A DNA stretch of 64,000 nucleotides from Nicotiana tabacum (lineage: Eukaryota; Streptophyta; Magnoliopsida; Solanales; Solanaceae), in NCBI RefSeq assembly GCF_000715075.1, contig NC_134094.1, forward strand, positions 78,660,838 through 78,724,837, in the 5' to 3' direction. Below, one piece after another: positions 10,943 to 22,722 of this stretch. How positions within the stretch are numbered: position 1 is the first letter of the stretch; each line of letters starts with the position of its first letter. The translations under genes and the position numbers were made by a program. The notes below the pieces were generated by a model that was not told where the DNA came from, ran no database searches, and saw only the letters and a program-made list of their open reading frames with translations.

Positions 10943-12400
10943 CTAGTTGGAACTTAACTGCCTTCTGCGTCAATTTAGTCAACGGAGAGGCAAGAGTAGA
11001 AAACCCCTCCACAAACTTCATGTAATATCCTGTTAAGCCCAAGAAACTGCGAATCTCTGTTGGGGTAGTAGGTCTAGGCCGATTCTTCACAGCTGCAATC
11101 TTCTGAGGATCAACCTTAATTCCTTCTTCGGAGACGGCATGACCCAAGAACGTCACAGATTCAAGCCAAAATTCACATTTCGAAAACATCGCATACAACT
11201 TGTGCTAATATAGAATCTGTAGAACTACCCTGAGATGACCGGAATGGTCCTCTCGACTTCACGAATATACAAGGATATCTTCAATAAACACTATCAAAAA
11301 TGAGTCAAGAAAAGGCTTGAAGACTCGATTCATAAGATCCATGAAAGCTGCAGGGGCATTTTTTAGACCAAAAGACATTACCAGAAATTCAAAGTGCCCA
11401 TACCAGTCCTGAAAGCTGTTTTCAGAATATCCTGCTCCCTGATCTTCAATTGGTGATACCCGGATCTTAAATCAATCTTGGAGACATACCTAGCTCCTTG
11501 CAATTGATCAAACAAGTCATCTGTCTTTGGTAGCGGGTACTTTTTCTTGATCGTGACCTTGTTGAGCTGCTGATAGTAATATACATTTTCAGTGACCCAT
11601 CCTTCTTTCTTACAAAGAGGACTGGTGCTCCCCAAGGCAACACACTCGGCCGAGCGAAACCTTTCTCTAACAAATCTTTCAAATGTTCCTTTAGCTCATT
11701 CAATTCTGTCGGTGCCATTCTGCAAGGTGGAATACATATAGGTTGCGCGCCGGACATCACATCAATCCCAAAATCTATCTCCCTATCTGGTGGAATCCCA
11801 GGGAGCTCATCCGGAAAGACCTCCGGAAATTCACTCACAACCGACACAGACTCAAGTGTAGGTGCCTCAACATTGATGTCCATAACCCGGACCAAATGGT
11901 TAATACACCCCTTGTTGATCATCTTCGTGGCCTTAAGGTAAGAAATAAACCTACCCTTCGGCACCACATCATCCCCCTTCTATTCAATAACGGACTCATT
12001 TGGAAAGTCAAACTTAACCGATCTGGTTCGACAATTAAGCTTGGAAAAACATGAATAAAGCCAATCCATCCCCATTATTACATCAAAATCAACCATCCCT
12101 AATTCAGTGAGATCGACACCATGACGACACAATACCTATAAACCCGTGTGGCCATAATAGACTCACTAACCAGAGTAGATATAGAGAATGGCTCATGAAG
12201 CTGTTCCGGTTCTATCCCAAACTCCATAGCAACATATGGAGTGACATACGACAATGTGGAACCGGGATCAATAATGGCATATACATCATGAGATTTGACA
12301 GTGACAACATCTGAAGAAGCCTCTGAACTCTGGCGACCACTTAAAACATATAAACGGTTGGTTCCTCCCGAACTCCGCGCACCACCCCTAGCTACACCAC
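10943..12400 (-). pseudogene. E3 protease-RT, broken and truncated
   Basis: The protease motif IIDPGSTLSYV lies at about 12275-12240 (Asp codon 12269-12267). RT begins with the linker FPEVFPDELPGIPPDREIDF (11967 frame), then [20 protein letters not shown] frameshift near 11575 leads to [15 protein letters not shown] and [15 protein letters not shown]. Another near 11395 leads to the catalytic region, which reads FIEDILVYS at about 11290 (Glu instead of the usual first Asp), followed by a stop. [20 protein letters not shown] (to about 10970) is RT/RNase H connection. Similarity ends abruptly at about 10943, where LTR sequence begins. At least four frame changes are needed, so this is a dead gene. 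Confidence 0.9.
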
Positions 12401-13760
12401 GCTCTACGGGTGCTGGATGCTTCGAGTTAGAGGAGGTGCTACAGAACTAACGGGTTGTGCTGCTCCTCTGCCCCTGCTCTGGTGGGAAGAACGACAATCC
12501 CTCTGAATATAACCCCTCATACCACACCCGTAGCATATGATCTGGTCCATAAAGCAGGCCCCAAAGTTCATCTTCCTACACCTAGGGCATAGGGGCATCT
12601 GCTGCTGCTGGAATCGCCCCCCAGGCTGACCCTGCTAGTAGGATCCCATGTTGCCCTGGATGGGCCTGAAATGGTTCCACTACTGCTGACTGGGCCCTGA
12701 TGGTTGTGCACTGACTAAAGACTGAGCAAAGTACTAGGATGGCCCTGATGAACCTCCCCTGAATGCTGTCATATCACCACCACCACCACCACCACAGGGA
12801 GAACCACAAAAGTTGCCCACTGACCGGGCCTTAGTGCTACTCTCTCGCTCTATTTTATTCTTCAAATTACGGGTATCTGTGGCTTGAGAAAATGCCACCA
12901 TATTACCATAGTCCATATCAGAATTCAAGGCATCTGTAGCGGCCTCATTAATAAACAAGGGGCTAAGGCCCTGCACAAATCAACGCACTCTAGCCTCCAT
13001 AGTAGGCAACATATAGATGGCATATTTGGACAGGTGCGTGAATCTCATATGATACTCCTACACACTCATGCTACCTTGTTTCAGTCTTTCATACTCGGTA
13101 ACACGGGATGCCTTAGTCTCGACAGGCAAGAAATTATCAATGAAAGCATCGGCAAACTCACTCCACCTCGTCGGAGGGCTCCCCTCCTCACGGGAGTCCT
13201 CCCATATCTCAAACCAAGAATAGGCCACCCCTTTCAAGCGGTAGGAGGCCAACTCTGCTCCCTCCGTCTCAGTAGAACGCATAACTCGGAGGGTCTTATG
13301 CATCTCGTCAATAAAGTCCAGGGGGTCCTCCTCAGGATCAGTACATATGAACACTGGAGGATCCAACTAGAGAAACCTGTTCACCCTGGAACTAGCAGAA
13401 TCCCCTGGCTGACTAGAAGAAGGGGGTGCAACATTTGATCTATGGGCATGGAAAGCCACTATCTGAGTCAACATCTGTATAACTCCCTTAAGATCCCCAT
13501 CATATACACTGGGACCGGAAGCTGGGGCTGGAGGTGGAAATGTAATATTAGTTGGAGGGATCATTGCACCCTCAGTAGGTGTAGGGACAGGTGCAGTCTG
13601 ACTAGGAGTAGTAGAATCAGGCAGTGTAGTAGTCAGGGGAATATTGTCACCCCTAGAGTGCTCGCTCGCATCATCAAGTAAAGAATCCACTGCCACTCCT
13701 GGGTGGAATTAGCTCCTTGGCCAGTTCTTGCTTTCTTCCTAGGCGCCTTGTACTGAAAAT
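12400..13760 (-). pseudogene. E3 gag, broken
   Basis: The longest frame, read downwards from 13696, contains SLLDDASEHSRGDNIPLTTT, a proline/threonine-rich stretch, then the capsid core (DPPVFICTDPEEDPLDFIDE, LKGVAYSWFEIWEDSREE, NFLPVETKA). In-frame stops fall at about 13367 and 13058. Downstream are FVQGLSPLFINEAATDALNS, a six-glycine run from a CCA/ACC microsatellite (12775-12797), and a cysteine-rich tail with CPRCRKM and CYGCGMRGYIQRDC near 12500. In that knuckle the histidine position is tyrosine. The true start codon upstream of 13696 could not be fixed because no ATG is in register. Confidence 0.88.
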
Positions 13761-13953
13761 TAGAGCAATGCACGAGTTAGAGGAGGAACAGTCTTACAAT
13801 CAGCTCTACCGCATGATCTAGAATATCAAAGAAAAGTATTATTCCTAAATGCCCAAGTAGCCTCCTTCTTATAGATGTGGTCAACAGCACACCGATAAGA
13901 AGGACTCTACTAGGCATGACTCCGAAACATCCTAGGACACTTTAAAACCTTAG

Positions 13954-13965
13954 GCTATGATACCA
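13954..13965 (-). other. E3 primer-binding site
   Basis: On the minus strand TTGGTATCATAGCC follows the LTR end GCATGACA with spacer AGC. This is the iMet-type primer site with one mismatch (ATAG for AGAG). Confidence 0.82.
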
Positions 13966-13969
13966 AGCT

Positions 13970-16189
13970 TGTCATGCCCCGACCTCGGGGAGCGCGACCG
14001 ACGCTCAACCGAGATACCCCGATCGAGCAAGCCTGCACAATGTCGTATACCTGACTCACACAAGAATAAAGAGAGGGTACATATTATTAATCAGACAGTA
14101 AGAAGGTCACATGAACAACACTATTTCATTACCATTGGTTACTTCATTTATAAGTCTCAAAATACATTACACATTCATAGTTTGAAGCGGAACATGTGAT
14201 ACAAATACAACATTTTTTTAGTTTTATTTTCCAACACCAATATACAGCTCACAATATGTCTACGGAGCCTCTAACAGAAACCAAAGAGTGTTATGACAAT
14301 GCCAATAACAAGGCCCTGACTATACCTCAAAATGCTATGTACAAAGGACAAAAGATACAAGACCCCGAAATGAAGTGGGGCTCACCAAGTTAGGTGAGCA
14401 CAGGGTGTACTGCTATCACTGCTCAATGCCGCACGTTGAGGAACCACCTACATCCATTAAAGATGCAGCGCCCACGGTAAAAAGGACGTTAGTACATATG
14501 GAATAGTACTAGTATGAAAACTAAACACCCCCTCAATAGAACGAGTAACAGTACAATGACAAGGAAATATGAAATCAATGAGGGCCTCATCAATATTAAA
14601 GTACCAAGTTAGGAGAAAAAATAAATTTCAAACAAGTTTCAATATTTTAAGTTGGGAGATCTTTAGTACCGATACACCACCGTGCTTTTAGCAAGGAGTC
14701 CGATCTTAGCCCGATCGGCTAAGCCGTCTCATCCGAGACGTCCACTAATAATACCACCATGTGCGCGACATGGCATCCGATCTCAGCCCGATCGACTAAG
14801 CCGTCTCACCACAATGCCGTGTGGGTTGATGTCACCTCACATTCCGCTAGTAATCATCTCATCCCATTTAAGGGGAATTATCTCAACATATCAGTCTCAT
14901 CCCAGATTCGGGGAAAACTCTCACCACCTCACATGGGGATTTTACCCCTTACTCACTCCTACACTGGCACGTGTAGTTTCGGGGTTAGGTCATTCCAATA
15001 TACCCTTCCTCGGTGACTAAACGATACTCCCAAGGCATTTATTATTTAAGGAATTTGTAGCTCATTTCAATGTCTTTTACACTTCTCTTCATTTCATTGG
15101 CACTAGCGGCCTTTATTGTAATATCATTCTCGACACGTTGGCCGTGCTTTATATCTCATGCTCACTTCTTTTGCTTTCACGCACCACCAAGGGTTATCCA
15201 CAATAAGGCATTTCTATTCAAGACTTTAAGTACACATGTAAGAAAATAAGAGTCTTAGGCATTTCTATTCAGCTCACTTGAGCATTTTGTCAAACACTAG
15301 GTGTGCATTAAGGTTTCAAGGTCCTCCTATGGTGGATTCCTTCATCCCACTACCCAAAGTTTACCCAAATGAGCTCAACAATCTTCCCACTATCCTTGAT
15401 GGTATATGCATGCATAAAGAACAACTCTCACACCCAAGAATTACTTTTCTCATTACCTATTTCCAATTAAATCCTGGAATTGAGGGCCAGGGAGTAGAAT
15501 CTTACCTCTAGAATGAAGCCCTAGTGAGTTTTTATTGTGAATTCTTCAACTTTGAGCAAGAATTGATGAATGATAAGCTTAGGAACTTCCCCTCTCACTC
15601 TATGGCAATCCCTCTCTCTAGAAATATCAGATTTTTGCTTCAAAAGTGGCCCTTTACTTCAATATATCGAAATAGGGTCGGGTCAAAAAAAAATTAGAAA
15701 AATGAAGCCCCGATGCAGATCTGCGGTCGCATGTGTGCGACCGCATAACACTCCTGCGGTCCACAAAATGGACCGCATAATGGCCCTCTAGAACAAGGCA
15801 TTTCTGCTTCACTCTGCGACCGGTCTGCGGTTGCATAATGCGCCGCAGAACTCCCCTCCAGAAATGTTTATGTTGGATCTATGATGGATTGTGCAGCCCA
15901 CGAAATGATTATGAGGCCGCATAATTGACCGCAAAATATCATCCCAAATTTGCACAGTTCCCTGCTTCACTCTGCGGTTCGCAGATCAGTTCTGCAACCG
16001 CAGAACGGACCGCAGAAATGCCCAACTCTGCAAAAATTTTCTTCAACTCCCCAACGTGTTGTTTAATCAAAGATGTCCGTACCGCGGCGAGCAAGCTTGT
16101 CGCGAAGAATCTCTATAATTATCAACACATAAGTCTATCTTGGCATCACGAAACCCTAGGTTTTAGGTGAACTTTTTTGGGGCCTTACA
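13970..16189 (-). repeat. 5' LTR of E3 (2.2 kb)
   Basis: Minus-strand start TGTAAGGCCCC at 16189, end GGGGCATGACA at 13970. The outer bases give a TG...CA LTR. A block dense in TGCGGTC/GACCGCA words lies at 15715-16030, some as inverted pairs such as TGCGGTCGCA. It contains no coding sequence. The second LTR is not in the window, so age cannot be estimated from it. Confidence 0.87.
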
Positions 16190-16574
16190 TCTAAGAACTA
16201 TATTCCTAATTCACACTACCAGATAAGAATTCCCGTTTACCAATTAGCATGAGGAAGATACATATCGATTCCTACATGTCAAGTCATCAATTATCATGTA
16301 CCGTCTAGCATGGGGACTATACATCTATATGCCTACATGTCAAATGTACATGTCAAATCATAAATGTCACAGTACCGTCTAGCATGAGAAAAATGCATCT
16401 CTATGCATATATACCAAGTATGCATGTCAAATGAATGATTTCACAATGATATCACCAAATGCTCTCTCTCAACATACTCAAGTTGTCTATTCTCAAATAC
16501 CCACTTTATCACACACACACAAAATCACTCAGCACTGTACGGGTGTATGGCTCATAAGCCCCTCACCAAAGCAC

Positions 16575-16613
<39 letters not shown>

Positions 16614-18802
16614 TGTGCCTGCACTCAGTGTTGGTATGTCAGACTCCGGGGTGATCCTGCCCAAGCACTAATCAAAAGCCTATAAGGCCTGCTGCAGCAT
16701 ACAGTCCCATCCACAATAATAAATAAGTCAATAATGTCTGTTGCGGCGTGCAACTCGATCCACAATAATACTTCCAACACGGCTCTAAGGCCCACCGCAG
16801 TCATCAACTTCTTAAGTCTCAAGGGCTTACAATCTCATACAACTCAGCCCAACAACTCCACATATGGTATAATAATGATAACATGTGATGTAACGATGAA
16901 TGATGAACATAAACTGAGATATGATCAGCAAACGATGAATCATGACCGAGTGTATAATTATTGTTAAATCAGATAACCCACAACAACAGAATAATGTCAT
17001 CAAGTCTCAATCAAGTAGCCACATAGCCTAAATATGATGTTTAGCATGAATCCTAGCTCAGTTAATCTAACAAGTAGGAAAAATACGGATAAAACAAGAC
17101 ATGATAGCAACATAGTCCAAAAGTCAACCCGAATCACGATTTCCCCGATGCACGCCCACACACCTGTCACCTAGCATGTGTGTCACCCCAACACATCATA
17201 AATAACGTGGTTCCCAGGGATAAGTACCATCAATTCTGAGTTTAAAAATTTTTACTTACCTCGAACAAGTCAAATCCAACACCGAGCAAGCCAAACAACA
17301 CCCTAGAAACGCTATCCCGCGCAAATCAACCACCGAACAACTCGAAACTCGCCAAAAGAAACTCAAAATCATCAAATAATGCCATGAGAAACAAACTCAA
17401 ATGATAAAGGTTGAATCTTTACTCAATTACTCAAAGTCAACCAAAAAGTCAAACCCGGACGCGCACCTTGGAACCCGATAAAACTCACAAATTCCGACAA
17501 CTCATTCAATTACGAGTCCAACCATACCACTTTCACTCAAATCTAACTCCGAATCAATGTTCAAAACTCAAAAATTTACTCAGGAAAGTCTAGACCAAAA
17601 AACCCCACTTTCTCTTTAAAATTAATAATCCAAATGCCAAAATCGAAGATAAATTCATGGAAAATAATCAACACCGAGTCAAAAATACTTACCCCAATCT
17701 ATGTGGCAAAAATCCTCTCCAAAATCGCCCAAAACCGAGCTCTAAATCCCAAAATGTGATAAAATGAACCAACCCTCGAATATAAATACAATATGCCCAG
17801 CATTTTCGCATCTGCGAAATAACGGCCGCTTTTGCGGCATCGCTTTTGCGACCAAACCCCACTTTTGCGGACTCCACTTACTAGCCGACATAGCCCACCA
17901 GCGGAAAGATGTCCGCTTTTGCGCCATCACATGTGCGCATCCATACCCCGCTTTTGCGCTTTACCTAGCTTCTGCGTGACATCAATTGCTTCTGCGCAAC
18001 CGCAGATGAACCCTCTTTTCCGCATCTGCAAAGTTCCCAAGCTCAGACCCATATCGCTTCTGCGACCACATGACTGCATTTGCGGCTTCGCACCTGCGCC
18101 CAAATCTCTATAGGTGCGATCACAAATGATCCCAAATGATCCGAACCACTTTCGAAACTCACTCTAGCCCCTCGGGACCCCATCCGGACATACCAACAAG
18201 TCCCAAAATGTAGCACAGACCTACTCGATGCCTCAAATTACACATACTAACATCGAAACGACGAATCACACCTCAAATCAAACTTTTGAACTTTTGAACT
18301 TTCAACTTTCAAAACTCGTGCCAAACCTCACCAAATCAACTCGGAATGACTTCAAATTTTGCGCACAAGTCCAAAATGACATAATGAAGCTATTCCGATT
18401 CCCAAAACCACAATCCGAACCTGATATAATCAAGGTCAACTCCCCGTCAAACTTATGAACATCCCAAACCTTCAAATTTCTAACTTCTGCCAAATAGTAC
18501 CGAAACCTTCTTGAAATATCAAAATGCAAATCCGGGCATACGCCCAAGTCCAAAATCACCGTACGAAGCTAACGGAACCATCAAAACCCCGATCCGAGGC
18601 AAAGTACTCAAAAGTCACACTTGGTTATCTTTTCAAACTTAAAGCTTCTAAAATGAGAATCATTCTTTCAAATCAATCCTGAATCACTTGAAAACCAAAA
18701 TCGACGATTCACAGAAGTCATAATACATCACATGGAGCTACTTAAGACTTCAAATAACTGAACGGAATGCAAATGCTCAAAACGACCAATTGGGTCGTTA
18801 CA
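16190..18802 (-). repeat. 3' LTR of E4, interrupted by E3
   Basis: LTR start TGTAACGACCC at 18802-18792. The copy runs to 16190 and aligns with 23345-25934 in the 5' LTR. It carries the GCG-word block (17805-18120), donor-like GGTAAGTA (17686-17694 and 17252-17262, minus strand) and a TA microsatellite. The distal 0.6 kb, equivalent to 22723-23344, is gone. Confidence 0.87.
16578..16610. repeat. TA dinucleotide microsatellite in the E4 3' LTR
   Basis: A 33-bp run of TA lies between GCACGTG and CACTGTGCC. The equivalent place in the other LTR (23729-23737) has 9 bp, so the run changed after insertion. Confidence 0.95.
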
Positions 18803-18820
18803 TTCTCTCCAATTAAACAT

Positions 18821-18838
18821 ACGTTCGTCCTCGAACGT
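18821..18838 (-). other. Pre-polypurine hairpin of E4
   Basis: ACGTTCG-TCCT-CGAACGT on the plus strand, a perfect 7-bp stem with a four-base loop. On the element's own strand it is followed by ATGTTTAATTGGAGAGAA (purine-rich tract) and then the LTR start at 18802. The same device is in E2, E5 and the 59.9-kb element. Confidence 0.85.
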
Positions 18839-21800
18839 TCCAAGAGTCATTCTAAAGCCATCAAATCACTGTGTAACCTTACCACGCTTACACCCGGGGG
18901 TGATCCTACATAACCCCAATCCATATAAGTCCGTCAACTCAACATAACCGAAGATTGTTCCTTCAACCTTAGTCTATAAACCTTGGAACCTAATTTCCAA
19001 CATCCGGAATTCATTATAAGACCCAATTCTCACATCCATACACTGTATGAGACTAAAAAAGATGTACCAAGCCATAACCATAACCCAAGATGTAATTACA
19101 TGATATACCACATAACTCAGATACTCACAGCAATAACTTCTGACCACAATAGCTTCCCCAAAACAAATCTGGCACCATTAACAAACCTCATTAAAACTAA
19201 AACCTTGTTCCAAACCTTCGTACCCTGCCAATGGTGAATGAAATTCGTAGAAACTCATAATCACTCATCATAGCAACAAGTAATGGGGCTCTCTCTTGTA
19301 TGACAAGAACCATAGCCAAATTCTAAGCCGACTTCTGATATTATTCTTCCAAACATACCGTAATCAAATCTGATATCACCCATTCTAGGTCCAGTGACCT
19401 CATATCATCAAACACAACTATTCTACTATCATGCCGCCCCAATACAATCTAAAGCCATAAACCGTGCAATCCGTGCACCAATAAGCAACAATTCTAATGT
19501 ACCCAAACATGAAAAATTCGTGCACCAATAAACAACAATTCCAATGTACTAAAATATGGAAAATGACTCAAATGACAGAACCGTTCCGCAAGATCAATAA
19601 GTACCACCACAAACACAATGCTATGAACCCGTCACACATAGTAGAACAAAGACACATGAATCTATCACAAAGGATCCTATCCCAACATAACTCCGCTACA
19701 ATGCGTGACCCCATCCAAACACCGATCAATATGAAATACCTCAAGCCACAATGCACAAAATCAACAACCACACGCAATTTGACATCAAATACACCAAGTG
19801 CATGAGCATAACTATGGAGAAGCGAATAACACAATATACCACAATCGGAAAAGACCATAACCAAGGTGCAATCAACCATTCAACACCCCAAGAGCCATCT
19901 CGCTTGAATTCCGCTACAAGGACCAAACAAAACCGCATCATGTGTGCATATAACCAATAGATCACAACGCATCATAGCATAGAATAGTAATATATAGAGC
20001 ATATTAGAACACGAACAAGCTCAACTCTAATCGAATGACACAACCCTCAATACTAACAATGCTGAGTCAATAAATCCGACCCGGTGTAGAATACACATCC
20101 TCATTGGGCCTACCAGTGGGCCCCCAAATCAACTTCGGTCATCCATAGATAGATAAATAACCCTCCAAAAGTCTACAATGACCTAACCATAACACATACT
20201 ATTAGTCATCTAACTTTGGCCTTACCTTCACAGTCCGCAACCAAGGAATAATCTGCTTCTAAGAACTCCCCATCTCCAAATCCCTAGAGTACCAGAATCA
20301 CCAGATCCGATCCCAACTCGACCACTCTAACAAATCCTTCATACACAATCATTCCAAGAGAAATACTTTCATAAATCTTCCTTGCCACAAAGCAAAATCT
20401 GAACATCAGCAGTCGATGAACCAGACGAGTACCACAATACCAATGAAGCATCCGCAAGTCAAAACACAAGGCACCCTCTGAATGCGCACTCCACTTAGGT
20501 TACACCAGTTAGTGCCATCATTATCCTAAACATATGAAACTGCCCATGCTATCTAGAACTCATGATCTCCCTCCCAAAACTAAACTGTAAATTTGTATAT
20601 GTAAATCTCAATACCACATGACGCACCGTATCTAACATGCCATCATACAAAAACATGAGAACCCCATTATCAAATTTGATTCATAATTGGGATACATACT
20701 CAATCAGCCAGAAACTTTCCCCTTGATCTCATCCAGGAGAAAATCACAATACGCAACATACTCCCCATGCCGATAGAAAATATCCATCTCAAACCGTGGT
20801 AGAAATCATCAAGAATTCTTCGAAACCCATTAGCACAAGACTAAGCCATCAGAACTGAATCCATCTAACTCGACCAAGTCGCGCAGGTCGCCAACACTCA
20901 AGAATATTGCCACAAAATAGCGGTAAAGCCTCACCAGATCATAAGAACCCAAAAGAACCGATCATTCCCATTACCATGCGATCTAAACCACTACCAAGCT
21001 GATATATTTCTTCGAGTCCATTCCGAATTACCTTTAAGTTAACACTTTTCCTTGCCAGTATACTATGATATACTGGCAAAGCCCACCACAAGTGATCCTA
21101 GCATGAAATCACATCATCCTGAAGCCCATAAACTACTGTATTCCCTCATAAGCACCCAAAATACCGCATCCGAGTTACCTAGTCTAAAGAGACCTTATGT
21201 GAATCTAAAGTCATTTCCTTAATCTATCTGATACTGAAATATAGATACCATAATGATACAGAAATACCGCGAGAACTGACACCATCCAATGCAAATCTCA
21301 AATCTTAGCCATATACAAATCCAAAAAATTCTCAAATGCCACATATGAATCTTGAAATATTTAGAACCTTCTCGAGAGTTATCCACCCCATTCAAATCTC
21401 AAATGCATCGCCCAAACGTGCCGAACAACCTGTGCTCCATTAGCACACCAACACCCAAAGAAGTAATTCACACCTCTAAGCCCTTTTCTTAGTACATTAC
21501 ATCCATCACGAACAACAAACCTAAACCATTCCAAGACTTCCATATATCCATAAGGTGTCATACATCATGCATCTAGAATTTTCCTTGCTTAAGTCATCCT
21601 TAAAACCAACTTCTTCAACTCATGTCTGATCCTAAAACATGCATCAGGCCTAAACCAATACGACACATAACCATGCAATCAAATCGCCGATAACAGACTC
21701 CCCCACTTGGCTCAAAGCCATTAAACAAAACATCTGATAACTCACAATACCCATACTCTATTACTGCCATAATCCTCCACTGAAATTCAACTAAATCCTT

Positions 21801-22710
21801 CTTGAACTCATGTAGCACTAATCATAACATACTTCCAATCATCTGATAAACTCACATTCATCCTCGTGACGACCAAGCCAACTTCCTCAAGCGATCCAAA
21901 CTCAAATTGCAACACATGTAACCCACCAGTAGAAATAAACTCTCTACATAATCAACATAAGAATCACACAACCTCAGAATATCCCACATGAGATAACCCA
22001 CCTGATTATCCCCAAACTGGCATCTCTCTCTATGCTCATTCATGGCCACAACCACTATGCAATCGCTAAATCCTCTCGAGTTTGAACTCGTCAAAAAGAC
22101 ATAAGAACACACTTCATTCCACAAACGTACAACTAAACAATCCCTAACACACTCATAACTCAGGACTATACAATATATCAAGACATAAATCAAGCACTTA
22201 ATAGTCCTTTCTACATCTCAAACAAACTCTTCTCGTCACATCCAAGTCATTTGAACACATCCCGTAGTCACATTATACTCATCATATAGCCATCTAACCA
22301 CTCACCAATCCATAAGTCCCACTCCTAGGAACACTACCGAGCTTATAAGTCCAAAAGCACATGCTTACACAACTAAAACTACCAAGCCCAAGCTGCGGTC
22401 CAAACTTGGCCTCAAGTCCTCCAGACTGGACCACCTTCACAACATAGAGAACACATCTCACACCTCATCCATGACATCACAAGTTGTCAAGGCACAACTG
22501 ATACCGAATTCTCAACATCACGTACGAGTGAGTGGAAGGAATTCAAACGTTCTGAGCTGAATCAATGCCGCACGCTAATGAAAGAAATATGGGAAGTTTA
22601 TCCTAGATGTCCTGTAGCCTCTCAAATATAGATATGGACATTATCATATCGATCCACAGGACTCTACTAGACACTTGCTCATGACTCGTAGAACCTATAA
22701 ACCTAGAGCA

Positions 22711-22719
22711 CTGATACCA
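22711..22719 (-). other. E4 primer-binding site
   Basis: Minus-strand TGGTATCAG follows LTR end TCGTGACA and spacer AGT, an iMet-type site. Downstream TAGGTTTATAGGTTCTACGA is shared with the leader of E5. Confidence 0.85.
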
Positions 22720-22722
22720 ACT

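Larger units (their letters stand above)
10943..16189 (-). mobile_element. E3: Ty3/gypsy LTR retrotransposon, truncated inside pol
   Basis: Read on the minus strand: 5' LTR (16189-13970), primer site, gag, zinc knuckle, protease and RT, ending at about 10943 just after the RT connection region. RNase H, integrase, polypurine tract and 3' LTR are absent. The LTR start TGTAAGGCCCC at 16189 sits cleanly inside the E4 LTR (16190 corresponds to 23345 in the other E4 LTR), so E3 inserted into E4 and later lost its 3' half together with the distal part of that LTR. Confidence 0.9.
18803..22722 (-). other. Non-coding interior of E4
   Basis: About 3.9 kb between LTRs. Minus-strand sub-blocks match E5 collinearly: around 21870 (AGGAAGTTGGCTTGG) with 29670, 21700 (GAGCCAAGTGGGGGA) with 29840, 20230-20080 (GGCCCA, TGGTAGGCC) with 31380-31420, and 19930-19600 with 31590-31850 (ATGGCTCTTGGG, GATGTTGAATGGT-like). 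Both strands carry only short frames with no recognisable domain. Whether it was once a coding region that has decayed, or captured sequence, cannot be decided here. It is too long for a TRIM. Confidence 0.75.

Noticed and set aside
12884..13438. 184-codon plus-strand open frame
   Set aside because: It is the antisense shadow of E3 gag, which has clear capsid motifs on the minus strand.
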